64,000 nucleotides of DNA. It comes from Mycobacterium terramassiliense (lineage in GTDB: Bacteria; Actinomycetota; Actinomycetes; Mycobacteriales; Mycobacteriaceae). Positions 41,907 to 50,280 of this stretch are shown here, in pieces. The stretch lies in the NCBI RefSeq assembly GCF_900157385.1, contig NZ_LT717701.1, positions 1,585,772 to 1,649,771 on the forward strand. The letters run 5' to 3'. The position numbers and the translations under genes were made by a program. The notes beneath the pieces were generated by a model that was given only the letters and a program-made list of their open reading frames with translations, was not told the DNA's origin and made no database searches. Numbering within the stretch: position 1 is the first letter of the stretch; each line of letters begins with the position of its first letter.

Positions 41907-43411
41907 CAGTAGGCCCCGTCGCTCGACATGACGGCCTTGAGCGTGCGGGCGATGATCATCAGGTCACCGGCCATCGACCAGTTGTCGACGTACGACAGGT
42001 CGAGCCGAACCGAGTCCTCCCAGGAAAGGTCCGAACGACCGCTGACCTGCCACAGTCCGGTGACCCCCGGCTTGACCAGCAGCCTGCGCTTGACCTGCCC
42101 GTCGTAGTTCTCGACCTCGCGCCGCAACGGTGGCCGCGGTCCGACGACGCTCATGTCCTGCTTGAGCACGTTGATGAACTGCGGCAACTCGTCGATGCTG
42201 AACCGGCGAAGGATTCTGCCGACGGGGGTGACGCGCGGGTCCCGGCGGATCTTGAAGAGCATGCCGCCGGCGCCCTCGTTGAGCGGCAGCAGGCGTTCGA
42301 CCTGGGTGTCGGCGCCGTCCACCATCGTCCGGAACTTCAACATCGTGAAGGGCTTGCCGTCCAGGCCGATGCGTTCGGCGCGGTAGAACACCGGCCCCCT
42401 GCTCGTCGCCTTGATCCAGATGGCCGCCGCGATGAGCACCGGCGCCGTGGCGACGAGCGCGGCCAGCGAGAAGCAGAAGTCGAAGGCGCGCTTCTGAAAC
42501 CGCTGAGTCCCTTCGTATTGCGGCTTCTCGACGTGCAACAGCGGAAATCCCGCGATCGGCTTCAGGGTCAACCGCGGGCCGGCGACGTCGACCACCCCGG
42601 GCGACACCACCAGGTCGACGTCCATCGTCTCCAGCCGCCACATCAGGTCCCGGATCCCGTGGACGCCGAAATGCTCGGTGCGCGTCACGGCCACGGTGTC
42701 CGCGCCGCAACCCGAGATCGCCGCCACCGCGCGGGTCTCGTCGCCGAGGATCGCGATCTCGTGGCCCTGGACCGTCAACGTTTCGCCGCGGGGCGGGCCG
42801 TAACCCGGGATGCAAACCCCGACCACCACGTACCCGTCGTTCGGGTTGCGGATCAGCTCACCGGCGAAATGCGTAACGCCCGGCCGGTCGCCGATCGCCA
42901 AAACCATGGTCTGGCATTCGCCGTGCGCCCGTTTGCGCCAGACGTGCTTGCGCCACAGGCTGCGGCTCGCCAATAGCCCGATGGTGCCCGCGGGAAGGGC
43001 GACCGCCAGATAGCCACGCGCCAGCTCGATCTTGGCAAGCAGCGTGACCATGGCGATGAAACCGAACGTCCAGAAGGACGCGCTGGCGATGCGCCGGTAC
43101 TCGTCGATTCCGGCGCCGATGATGCGCGTCGATCGGGTCTGGAACATCGACAGCGACGAAAGCCACAGCGCCGCAAAGAGAACCGAGAGCAACGTCATCA
43201 CGGGGCCCGGGTATCCCGACGTGGTCGGCGTGTCCCCGAACCGGACGAACTGGGCGAGTGCAACCGCGGCGCACACGATCGCCGTGTCCGTGACGCGCAA
43301 CCGGGCCGAGTACGCCTGCTGCCAGCGCGAAAAGCCCTTGGCGTGCGGCACGCGCACGGCCTGCGCCCGAAGCGGCGGTACACCGCTGTCGGCTCGAAGG
43401 GTTGTCGTCAT
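41906..43411 (-). CDS. Undecaprenyl-phosphate sugar-1-phosphate transferase (WbaP/CpsE-like)
   Basis: A 501-residue polyprenol phosphate glycosyl-1-phosphate transferase that starts repeat-unit assembly. Four N-terminal membrane segments and a CoA-binding-like region (about 130-290) precede the catalytic domain (about 300-501). That domain has KRAFDFCFSLAALV, GPVFYRAERIGLDGKPFTML, FRTM, RRFSIDELPQFINVLKQDMS and VGPRPPL. The Asp-Glu pair in SIDELPQ is catalytic in this family. The first sugar is unknown. Confidence 0.92.
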   Translation of the reverse strand: MTTTLRADSGVPPLRAQAVRVPHAKGFSRWQQAYSARLRVTDTAIVCAAVALAQFVRFGDTPTTSGYPGPVMTLLSVLFAALWLSSLSMFQTRSTRIIGAGIDEYRRIASASFWTFGFIAMVTLLAKIELARGYLAVALPAGTIGLLASRSLWRKHVWRKRAHGECQTMVLAIGDRPGVTHFAGELIRNPNDGYVVVGVCIPGYGPPRGETLTVQGHEIAILGDETRAVAAISGCGADTVAVTRTEHFGVHGIRDLMWRLETMDVDLVVSPGVVDVAGPRLTLKPIAGFPLLHVEKPQYEGTQRFQKRAFDFCFSLAALVATAPVLIAAAIWIKATSRGPVFYRAERIGLDGKPFTMLKFRTMVDGADTQVERLLPLNEGAGGMLFKIRRDPRVTPVGRILRRFSIDELPQFINVLKQDMSVVGPRPPLRREVENYDGQVKRRLLVKPGVTGLWQVSGRSDLSWEDSVRLDLSYVDNWSMAGDLMIIARTLKAVMSSDGAY

Positions 43412-43428
43412 GCTGGCGGCTTCCTGGC

Positions 43429-44274
43429 TTAGGCGGTCGCCGATTCGGCTGCGCCGGAGAGGGTCCGGGCAGCGTCGTGGATGGGGGTCCCGGCGTAGTA
43501 CGCGCCGGGGTAGCAGATCAGCTGGGCCCGCGATGCGCGCAGCAGCGCGAGCGGTCCCTGCAGCAGGTAACGGCGGGCCAGCCGGCGCGGCTCGCAGGTG
43601 AGCCGGTAAAACCACTCGAGCCCGGCCCGCTGCATCCAGTCCGGGGCGCGGCGGGTCTTGCCGGCCAAGAAGTCGATGGCGCCGCCGGACGGCAGGAAGA
43701 CCCGTGCCCCGGTGGCGAATCCGTGCCGGTCGACCCATTGCTCCTGGCGCGGCTTGCCCAGGCTGACCACCAGGATGTCGGTGCGCGCCGTGCGGATGGC
43801 GGAAACGAAAGCGTCGGAACCCGATTCGATGTCCGCCGGGTCGGGCGCCCACATCCCCGAGATCGCGAGCCGGGGATACCGCGCCCGCAGGCGCTGCGCC
43901 AGCAGCAGGTGGGTCTCGGCGCTGCCACCGAAGAAGCCGACCCGCTGGCCCGTCGACTCGGCCAGCGTCAGGACCGCGGGTAGCAGGTCGGCGCCGGTGA
44001 CGCGGGGCCACGGCTGCGCGGTCAGCAGTTGTCCTCGCCACGCGATCGGCATGCCGTCGGCCAGTAGCAACCACTCCAGCCGGCCCGCCGGCGCCGCACC
44101 CAGGGTGCGAAAGTGGTGCAGGTGGTCGAGGTTCACCGAGCCCACCGCCAGGCCGGGCGACCCGGAGTCCAGGCGGTCCGCGATGATCGACAGCACCTCG
44201 TCGGTGTCGCACCGTTCGACGATGCTCCCGCTGACGACCATGCGCACCGGGACCGAGGAGAGGGCCGAGGTCAT
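43429..44274 (-). CDS. WecG/TagA/CpsF-family glycosyltransferase (GT26)
   Basis: A 281-residue GT26 enzyme, a family that adds the second sugar (often ManNAc or its uronic acid) to a polyprenyl-diphosphate-linked first sugar. Motifs: SVNLDHLHHF, ADGMPIAW, RVTGADLLPAVL, FFGGSAETHLL and VVSLGKPRQEQWVDRH near the substrate pocket. The C-terminus (RRLARRYLLQGPLALL) is basic and hydrophobic and would bind the membrane. It overlaps the rmlC-like stop (ATGA) and precedes the initiating transferase by 17 bp. Confidence 0.9.
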   Translation of the reverse strand: MTSALSSVPVRMVVSGSIVERCDTDEVLSIIADRLDSGSPGLAVGSVNLDHLHHFRTLGAAPAGRLEWLLLADGMPIAWRGQLLTAQPWPRVTGADLLPAVLTLAESTGQRVGFFGGSAETHLLLAQRLRARYPRLAISGMWAPDPADIESGSDAFVSAIRTARTDILVVSLGKPRQEQWVDRHGFATGARVFLPSGGAIDFLAGKTRRAPDWMQRAGLEWFYRLTCEPRRLARRYLLQGPLALLRASRAQLICYPGAYYAGTPIHDAARTLSGAAESATA

Positions 44275-44822
44275 GACGCCTCGCTCTCCACTGACTCCTC
44301 CAGCGAGGGCCAGCTCGCGTCCTTCTCCGACATGACGGTAACCGGCAGCGGCCACTTGATGCCGAATTCGGCTTCGTCCCAACGGAATCCCTCTTCGCTG
44401 TCCGGTACGTACGGACCGCTGATCTGGTAGAGGATCTCGGTGTCGTCGGTCAGCGTCTGGAACCCGTGCGCCACGTACGGTGGCAGGAACAGCGCCCGGT
44501 GGTTGTCCGCGCTGAGCTCTACCATCACGTGTTCGCCGTAGGTTTGCGACTCGGGGCGGACGTCGACGGCGACGTCGGCGATGGCGCCGCGCACGCAGCG
44601 CACCAGTTTGGCCTCCGCGTGCGGCGGCGCCTGCCGGTGCAGGCCGCGCACCGTGCCCCGGGTGTAGTTGAAGCAGATGCTAGTTTGCGCGACTTCGGAG
44701 ATCAGGCCGTGCTTACCAAACTCGATGGCGCAGAACGAACGGGTGAAGAAGCCGCGATGATCACGGCTGGGTTCGACGTCGATGATCGTCACGCCTGCGA
44801 CATTCGTGGGTGTGTACTTCAC
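44271..44822 (-). CDS. dTDP-4-dehydrorhamnose 3,5-epimerase family protein
   Basis: A 183-residue cupin of the RmlC family. Catalytic His and Asp/Tyr lie in RGTVRGLHRQAPPHAEAKLV and ADVAVDVRP; ALFLPPYVAHGFQTL and the C-terminal SEEGFRWDEAEFGIKWPLP are family marks. RmlC enzymes epimerise C3 and/or C5 of dTDP-4-keto-6-deoxy sugars. No dTDP-sugar 4,6-dehydratase or reductase is in the cluster, so the keto-sugar must come from elsewhere. It could be a single-position epimerase. It is not the essential rmlC of arabinogalactan synthesis by context. Confidence 0.88.
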   Translation of the reverse strand: MKYTPTNVAGVTIIDVEPSRDHRGFFTRSFCAIEFGKHGLISEVAQTSICFNYTRGTVRGLHRQAPPHAEAKLVRCVRGAIADVAVDVRPESQTYGEHVMVELSADNHRALFLPPYVAHGFQTLTDDTEILYQISGPYVPDSEEGFRWDEAEFGIKWPLPVTVMSEKDASWPSLEESVESEAS

Positions 44823-44852
44823 GCGGTTCCCTTCTAGGTCGGTGGCGGTTAC

Positions 44853-45515
44853 TCAGTCCAGCGATTGGGCGCCGAAGGGATTCAAGATCGCCTTCTCGCT
44901 CACGAAGGCTTCGGCGTAGCGAACGCGGGCCTGCGCGCCGCGGACCCGCATCAGGCCGAGAAACGCGGCGTCGTCGAACCAGTCGCGACCCGCCTGAGAC
45001 GGGTACGACTCCGCGAGCAGTTGGGTCTTCTGGCGGGCCACCTCGTCCGGAACGCCCACGTAGAGAGTCGGATTCGGCAAGTCGGACTCCCATTTGAGAA
45101 TCTCGTAGCCCAGCACCAGATGCGCACGAAACTCGGTCGGTATGAGCTCGGCGACCAAGCGATGGTCCTGGTGGTAATCGTGGCGGTGCGGGCCGATCAC
45201 CAGGTCGGGCTCGCATTGGCTGCGGAACTGGGCGAGGTGTCGCTTGACCGATCCCCAGTGGTCGGGCAGGCGGCCATCGGGCAGGTCGGCCACCGTCAAC
45301 CGAACCTCCGACCGCGGGAACAGCGCCGCGAACGCGTTCTTTTCTTCGATCTCGCGTTCGCTGCCGCCACCGGTCAACACCAAGGCGTGCACGACGACAT
45401 CGGGGTTGTGGCGGGCGATTTGCAACAACGTGGCGCCCGCGCCGATGAGGATGTCGTCGCAGTGCGCCCCGATGGCCGCAACCGATTTGATTGCGCCGGT
45501 GTGCAGGCCGATCAT
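44853..45515 (-). CDS. PIG-L family deacetylase
   Basis: A 220-residue LmbE/PIG-L zinc deacetylase. The zinc motif IGAHCDDILIGAGATLLQIA (an [A/P]HxDD form) and the later GPHRHDYHQDHRLVAEL (H-x-D-x2-H-x-x-H) are intact. Such enzymes remove acetyl groups from N-acetylated sugars, for example in mycothiol or GPI precursors. Here it probably deacetylates an amino sugar of the repeat unit or a nucleotide-sugar. Starts at 45515 with an ATGA overlap to the nucleotidyltransferase. Confidence 0.88.
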   Translation of the reverse strand: MIGLHTGAIKSVAAIGAHCDDILIGAGATLLQIARHNPDVVVHALVLTGGGSEREIEEKNAFAALFPRSEVRLTVADLPDGRLPDHWGSVKRHLAQFRSQCEPDLVIGPHRHDYHQDHRLVAELIPTEFRAHLVLGYEILKWESDLPNPTLYVGVPDEVARQKTQLLAESYPSQAGRDWFDDAAFLGLMRVRGAQARVRYAEAFVSEKAILNPFGAQSLD

Positions 45516-46306
45516 GCCGAACGTCTCGCCGGAGATTGCTCCCAGACCATCCACGGGCGGGTGCCCGCGTTGTAGTCGGCGTCGAGTTCCGCGCGCTCCT
45601 TGAACGTGTCGGCCGGCTTCCAGAAGCCGTCGTGCTGATACCCCAGGAGCCGGCCGGTCCCGGCGAGCGCCATGCAGGCGTCGCCGACGAGGTCGCCGTT
45701 CTCGGGGATGAGGTCGAAGACCTCATCGGTCAGTACGAAGTAGCCGCCGTTCACCCAGATCGGGAACTTGGCGATCGGGGCGATCTCCTTGATGTCGCCG
45801 GCGGAGCTGACATCGACGCAGTGGAACGACGACTGTGGCGGCACGATCAGCATGGAGGCCGCCGCACCGCTGGTCTTCAACCGGTCGATCATGGTGTCGA
45901 GCGGCGCGTCGGTCAGCACATCGGCGTAGTTGGCGAGGAAGTACTCGTCGCCGCCGACATACTTGCGCACCCGGCGCAGCCGCTCGCCGATCGGCGACTC
46001 CAGCCCCGTGTCGACGAAGGTGATGGTCCAGTCGGACATGTCGGAATCGAGCAATTCGATCTCACCGGCGCGCATGACGAAGTCGTTGGACTCCATCTCG
46101 CGGTAGTTGAGGAAGAAGTCCTTGACCATCGACTGGCCGTAACCGAGGCACAGGATGAATTCCTTGTGCCCGTAGTGGGCGTAGTAGCGCATCACGTGCC
46201 ACAGCAGCGGTCGGGGACCGACCATCTGCAGCGGCTTGGGGACAAGGTCGCCCTCGGCCGTGCGCATCCGCATCCCATAACCACCGCAGAAAAGTACGAC
46301 TTTCAT
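45512..46306 (-). CDS. Sugar-1-phosphate nucleotidyltransferase (RfbF/RmlA-like)
   Basis: A 264-residue NTP-transferase, first gene of the polysaccharide operon. N-terminal signature VVLFCGGYGMRMRTAEGDLV with PKPLQMVGPRPLLWHVM matches glucose-1-phosphate cytidylyltransferases (RfbF) more than RmlA. The GYGQSMVKDFF stretch and DTGLESPIGERLRRV fit as well. It activates a sugar-1-phosphate with CTP, UTP or dTTP. The cytidylyl type would suggest a CDP-dideoxy or branched sugar, but no dehydratase partner is seen. The ATG at 46306 follows a 115-bp promoter region. Confidence 0.86.
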   Translation of the reverse strand: MKVVLFCGGYGMRMRTAEGDLVPKPLQMVGPRPLLWHVMRYYAHYGHKEFILCLGYGQSMVKDFFLNYREMESNDFVMRAGEIELLDSDMSDWTITFVDTGLESPIGERLRRVRKYVGGDEYFLANYADVLTDAPLDTMIDRLKTSGAAASMLIVPPQSSFHCVDVSSAGDIKEIAPIAKFPIWVNGGYFVLTDEVFDLIPENGDLVGDACMALAGTGRLLGYQHDGFWKPADTFKERAELDADYNAGTRPWMVWEQSPARRSA

Positions 46307-46421
46307 GACACCCAACCCTTCGGACGACGGACCGCGCGCGGGCAGCGCGCGAGGGGGTGAAAACCAAGGACCCACTCAGAGGGGCTAAACGATACTTTTG
46401 GTATATCGGCATTTGCGGGGG
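46307..46421 (-). promoter_or_regulatory. Probable promoter region of the polysaccharide operon
   Basis: A 115-bp gap before the first gene of the island. On the minus strand TATCGT (46389-46394) is a candidate -10, inside an AT-rich near-palindrome CGATAC (46390-46395) / GTATATCG (46401-46408). A GC-rich inverted repeat lies at about 46332-46350. The palindrome may be a regulator site. Confidence 0.4.
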
Positions 46422-47642
46422 TCATATGATCGACGCCCCGTAGCCGCCGGACGGCGGTTGCGCCATCACGGTGGGGATCAGCCCGTACCGCGGACCGGGC
46501 GCTCCGCGGCCCCCGGCCCCCCTCGGCAGCCCGCCCAGCATGCTCGGCGGCATGTTCCCCGCTCCGCCGGGGGCGCCGGCGCTCGCCAGCTCCGCCCCGG
46601 CGCTGGTCAGGTGCGCGGTCGGGATGACGCTGGTCCAGCTGGCCGGCACCGACAGCGGGCCCAGGGTGGCCGCCTGGCCCATGGTGCCGACGAGGCCCGC
46701 GCCGGCGGCCTCGGCCGCGCCGGCGGCCTCGGCGGCGGCTGTCCCCGCGACATCGGCGGCCCCCGCGGCGGCCGTGGTCGCCATCCCCTGCAGGGTCTGG
46801 GCCATGCCGAGCACGCTGGAGAGCCCGTACAACGGGGTCGCGGCCACCATCAGATAGCCGGGGAGCAGGGCGGGCATGTTGCTTTCGAACTCGCTCATGA
46901 AGCTCGCCACCGAGAGCCCGCCCGTCCCGGAGCTGAGCCCACCCAGCAGGGTCCCCCAGGGCGTCGTGGTGGTCGCGGCACTCGCCGTGGCCGGCGACGC
47001 CAGGTTCGACAACATCGTGGACAGGGTGGACATCAGGCTGGCCAGGGTGAGTTGTTGGGTGGACGAGCCCGCGGCCGCTTCCGAGAGTGCGGTGGCCTGT
47101 CCTGCGGCGCCGGCAGGGTCGCTGACCTCGGGCGCCGATGCGAACGGCGTCAGGTCCGCGGCCTCCGCCGAATTCGCGGCGTATTGATACATCGCCGCGG
47201 CGTCCTGCGCCCACATCTCGCCGTACTGGGCCTCGTTGGCCGCGATGGCCGGCGAGTTCTGGCCGAAGAAGTTGGTCGCGGTCAACACCGCGAGTTGAAC
47301 CCGGTTGGCGGTGACCGCCGCGGGGGGCACGGTCATCGCCCACGCGGCCTCATAGATCTCCACCGCCAGCCTGGCGTGACTAGCCGCCTCCTGGGCCCGC
47401 GCGGCGGCACCGGACGTCCACGCCGCATAAGGCCCGAAGGCGGACGCCATGGCCAGCGACGACGGACCCAGCCACCGCCCGACCGTCAGCCCCGAGATCA
47501 CCGATCGGTAGGACGCCGCGGCGGAGTGCAGCTCGGCGGCGAGGTCATCCCAGGCCGCGGAGGCCGCGGCCAGCGAGCCCGGGCCGGGGCCGGCGTACAT
47601 CCTCGCGGAGTTGATCTCCGGCGGAAGGGCACCAAAATCCAT
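46422..47642 (-). CDS. PPE family protein, SVP subgroup
   Basis: A 406-residue PPE protein. The conserved 180-residue N-terminus starts MDFGALPPEINSARMYAGPG, with the PPE motif and the WxG-type turn AVGRWLGPSS-like sequence. An Ala-rich middle and the SVP motif GPLSVPASW (about residue 325) mark the PPE-SVP subgroup. PPE proteins leave through ESX type VII systems, usually as a PE-PPE pair; no PE gene or esx locus is nearby. It faces the same way as the island downstream but is separated by 115 bp. Confidence 0.92.
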   Translation of the reverse strand: MDFGALPPEINSARMYAGPGPGSLAAASAAWDDLAAELHSAAASYRSVISGLTVGRWLGPSSLAMASAFGPYAAWTSGAAARAQEAASHARLAVEIYEAAWAMTVPPAAVTANRVQLAVLTATNFFGQNSPAIAANEAQYGEMWAQDAAAMYQYAANSAEAADLTPFASAPEVSDPAGAAGQATALSEAAAGSSTQQLTLASLMSTLSTMLSNLASPATASAATTTTPWGTLLGGLSSGTGGLSVASFMSEFESNMPALLPGYLMVAATPLYGLSSVLGMAQTLQGMATTAAAGAADVAGTAAAEAAGAAEAAGAGLVGTMGQAATLGPLSVPASWTSVIPTAHLTSAGAELASAGAPGGAGNMPPSMLGGLPRGAGGRGAPGPRYGLIPTVMAQPPSGGYGASII

Positions 47643-48137
47643 CGTGTTCTACCCCTGGCCGCACCGGTCGGCGGCCGCCGCCGGCCGAAGCGAAGTGACC
47701 AACGACACACGCGGCACGCGGTGCATACGGGCCGTCCGGCGCAGTGGTTGACGGGGTGAGCCGGGCACCCGGGGCCCGGCTGCAGGCCTCTGACCAGGCA
47801 AACAAACTGAAAACCACATAGATGACGATTCTACATACTTTTAGTTCGTAGTACAGCAAGAACGCTCACTACGAGTATTTCCAAGTTCGCGATGCAGACC
47901 CGTAGCGTTGAAGCCTCGACGTGACGACTGACTGCTAACCTCAGAGACGGCCGTATTGCCCCCGAGACCCGCCGGTGAGTGCTGGCTCTGAACCGAGGTG
48001 CGGGCCCTGCTCGAGGAAGGCTTCGTGAACGTGACACTGATCGATCCGGGCCATGACACAGGCCCCGGAATGATCACTCGCGTTGCTGCCCCAGGAACGC
48101 GATCAAGCCGCTCCGGACAGTCGGGTCCACGGTTCCG
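47643..48137. other. 495-bp divergent region between PPE and TetR genes
   Basis: AT-rich from about 47800 to 47870, so likely to carry promoters for both directions; TAGAAT on the minus strand (47828-47833) is a candidate -10 for PPE. A 48-codon GTG frame (47998-48141) overlaps the TetR start, but it lacks further support. No RNA gene or repeat array seen. Confidence 0.45.
48071..48105. promoter_or_regulatory. Candidate operator of the first TetR gene
   Basis: Perfect 6-bp arms CGCGTT (48079-48084) and AACGCG (48096-48101), 11 bases apart, flanked by TGAT and ATCA. It ends 33 bp before the TetR ATG at 48138, a usual place for autoregulation. Confidence 0.4.
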
Positions 48138-48815
48138 ATGACGACCCACTCGACCGACGGACGCGCGGACGCGACCCGGCGACAGATTTTGCGGGCCGCC
48201 TCGCATCAGTTCGCTCGACGGGCCTATCACGATGTCGGCCTTGATGACATTCTCGCGGAAGCGGAACTGACCAAGGGCGCGATGTATTTTCACTTCCGGT
48301 CCAAGCACGCGTTGGCCGTCGCGATCATCGAACGTCAGACCGTCGCCGGCGCCACCGCGGTGGAAGATCTGCTGACGCGCGGACTTTCGGGCCTGGAAAC
48401 CCTCATCGACTTCTCCTATCTGATCGCCGTCGGTGACATCAAGACCGACGGGGTCAGGGCGGGGCTGAACCTACTCGAGTCGGTCGGCCGGTCCGAGGGG
48501 CTGCAGAAGCGGCTGCTGGAGGAATGGGCCAAGGCACTGGCCGGAGTCGTCGAGCAGGCCATCGCCGAGGGCGACATCGACCAGCACTGTGATCCGCAGG
48601 ACGTGGGGCGCCTGATGGTCTCCCTGCACGTGGGGCTGCGGCAGACCAGCAATCTGGAAGAGCCGGAGCGTTTCCTGCATGACCTCGAAAAGTGCTGGCT
48701 TCTGCTGCTGACCGGCATCTTGCAGCCGGAACGGATCGACTACTTCCGCCAGTTCCTCAAGCGACGCGCGGCGCTCGCGGTCACTACCAGCTCGACGGCC
48801 GCGGATTCGGACTAG
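48138..48815 (+). CDS. TetR-family regulator, GBL-receptor-like
   Basis: A 225-residue TetR-type repressor. The N-terminal helix-turn-helix is in LDDILAEAELTKGAMYFHFR, and the rest is a helical ligand domain. TKGAMYFHFRSKHALA resembles gamma-butyrolactone-receptor homologues (ScbR/ArpA type) of Streptomyces. No butyrolactone synthase (AfsA) gene is present, so the ligand is unknown. A second related gene follows 134 bp downstream. The likely targets are itself, its neighbour and maybe the PPE or polysaccharide genes. Confidence 0.85.
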   Translation: MTTHSTDGRADATRRQILRAASHQFARRAYHDVGLDDILAEAELTKGAMYFHFRSKHALAVAIIERQTVAGATAVEDLLTRGLSGLETLIDFSYLIAVGDIKTDGVRAGLNLLESVGRSEGLQKRLLEEWAKALAGVVEQAIAEGDIDQHCDPQDVGRLMVSLHVGLRQTSNLEEPERFLHDLEKCWLLLLTGILQPERIDYFRQFLKRRAALAVTTSSTAADSD

Positions 48816-48904
48816 TGCGCGACCTGCGCATCGCGCGATCGGGACCGGTGGGGGCGGCTGTTAGGCTTGAGCCTTCGGCCGGAAGATTCGTGAACACGTC
48901 GAGA

Positions 48905-48937
48905 TCCGGAATTTAAGCCCATCGACCGAATTCCGGA
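48905..48937. promoter_or_regulatory. Palindromic operator over the second TetR's ribosome site
   Basis: TCCGGAATT (48905-48913) and AATTCCGGA (48929-48937) are perfect 9-bp inverted arms, 15 bases apart. The right arm overlaps the GGAGG Shine-Dalgarno of the TetR gene at 48950. It fits a repressor site or an RNA hairpin hiding the ribosome site. Confidence 0.65.
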
Positions 48938-48949
48938 GGTGCAGAAGCG

Positions 48950-49678
48950 ATGGCGCGCCAGGTTCGATCGGAAGCCACCCGGCGAAAGATCCTCGATGCC
49001 GCAATAGACGTTTTCGGTGAGGTCGGGTACGCCGCAGCGGGGTGGAACACGATCATCGAGCGGACGGGCATGACCAAGGGTGCCCTCTACCACCACTTCG
49101 ATTCGAAGGAGTCGTTGGCGTCGGCGATCATCGAAGAAGGTTCGGAGACAATACTTGTCGCGTTCCGCAATGTGTGCGGGTCATCGTCGCCGGCGCTGGA
49201 GAACATGATCCACGGCACGTTCACGATCGCGAATGTGCTCACCACCGACAAAACAGCCCGCGCCGCCGAGCAATTGACGGCCGCCCTGAGCGGGTTCAAT
49301 GAAGCGGCCACGCGCTTCTGCGCGAACCTGGTCGAGCTGATGGCGGCTCAGGCCCGCAGGGCCGCCGCCGAAGGTGACCTGCGTCGGGAGCTGGACGCGG
49401 CGATGATCAGCGAGTCGCTCGTCGGCGCTATCTTCGGCACGCGTTTGCTGTGCAACGCGATCGCGGCCAAGGGCATCGCGGGTCACGAGGGGGCAGGCGG
49501 CGCCGCCGATCGCCTCGCCGGCCCCCCGAGTCAAATCTGGCATCTGATGCTGGCCGGCATCGTCACCGAGGCGTCGTTGCCCTACTTCCGCGAGTTTCTT
49601 TCGCGCGAGGCGCTCCGCCATGGCCCTTCGGCCGCACCGGCCGGCGCCGACGTCGCGGCGGTCCCCGAGGTCCGCTGA
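48950..49678 (+). CDS. TetR-family regulator, GBL-receptor-like (second)
   Basis: A 242-residue TetR regulator. It starts MARQVRSEATRRKILDAAID, with the helix-turn-helix in WNTIIERTGMTKGALYHHFD. This N-terminus is close to ScbR/CprB-type gamma-butyrolactone receptors. It is related to the TetR gene just upstream but not a recent copy. The ATG follows GGAGGTGCAGAAGCG. The 9-bp inverted repeat over its leader is a likely autoregulatory site. Confidence 0.87.
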   Translation: MARQVRSEATRRKILDAAIDVFGEVGYAAAGWNTIIERTGMTKGALYHHFDSKESLASAIIEEGSETILVAFRNVCGSSSPALENMIHGTFTIANVLTTDKTARAAEQLTAALSGFNEAATRFCANLVELMAAQARRAAAEGDLRRELDAAMISESLVGAIFGTRLLCNAIAAKGIAGHEGAGGAADRLAGPPSQIWHLMLAGIVTEASLPYFREFLSREALRHGPSAAPAGADVAAVPEVR

Positions 49679-49777
49679 GCGGCGGCGACCGGCCGTCCGA
49701 TGAGAAGGTCGACGCAAAAAGCCATACTGCAAGTATCTGATTGTGCCGGGATTATTCCTAATGGTTTATCGAGGCGG

Positions 49778-50242
49778 CTAGCGCTCTTCTTCCCATAATT
49801 GCTCGGTCAGATCCTGAAAGACCGCAAGTACGAACTGATCGTCCGCCCGCAGCAGGGCGGACTTGCTCATCAGCGCGCGCACCATCGAGCCGTCCTTGTG
49901 CGCCAATTTCACGACCATGTTGGCGAGGGCGTGGACCACCGACAGCAACGATTCCGACTCGGGCGCTTCGTGGAATATCTCCTGAAACCGCAGTTTCAGG
50001 ACTTCCTCGGGCTCGAACCCCAGCATCTCGGCGAACGCGGTGTTGGTGAACAGGATGCCGCCGTCGTTCCCGATCGCGAGCACCGGGACCGGAATCCTCT
50101 CCAGGACGACCAGCGCAGGCAACTGCTGCAAAGTAGTCAGCGGCTCGCTCGATTGCGGGTTTCGTCGTCGCTCCACCGCCCGATTATGACCTATGACCGG
50201 AGGTCGTTCGGCGCTTTTATCCGGGGCGCCAAGAATATTCAT
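49778..50242 (-). CDS. PAS-domain protein
   Basis: A 154-residue protein with one PAS domain (about 45-150): VLAIGNDGGILFTNTAFAEMLG, PEEVLKLRFQEIF and the closing FVLAVFQDLTEQLWEEE. There is no kinase, GGDEF or DNA-binding output, so it is a stand-alone sensor or ligand-binding adaptor. It starts at the ATG at 50242 and converges with the TetR genes. Partner unknown. Confidence 0.82.
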   Translation of the reverse strand: MNILGAPDKSAERPPVIGHNRAVERRRNPQSSEPLTTLQQLPALVVLERIPVPVLAIGNDGGILFTNTAFAEMLGFEPEEVLKLRFQEIFHEAPESESLLSVVHALANMVVKLAHKDGSMVRALMSKSALLRADDQFVLAVFQDLTEQLWEEER

Positions 50243-50280
50243 CGAATGAGCCTGCCATGCAACTCAATAACCGCTTCTGG

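Noticed and set aside
30430..46306. Transposase or integrase ends around the polysaccharide island
   Set aside because: I found no transposase, integrase, direct-repeat target or tRNA at either edge, so the mode of acquisition is open.
47998..48141. A 48-codon GTG frame overlapping the TetR start by 4 nt
   Set aside because: The overlap is suggestive, but no ribosome site or family was recognised.
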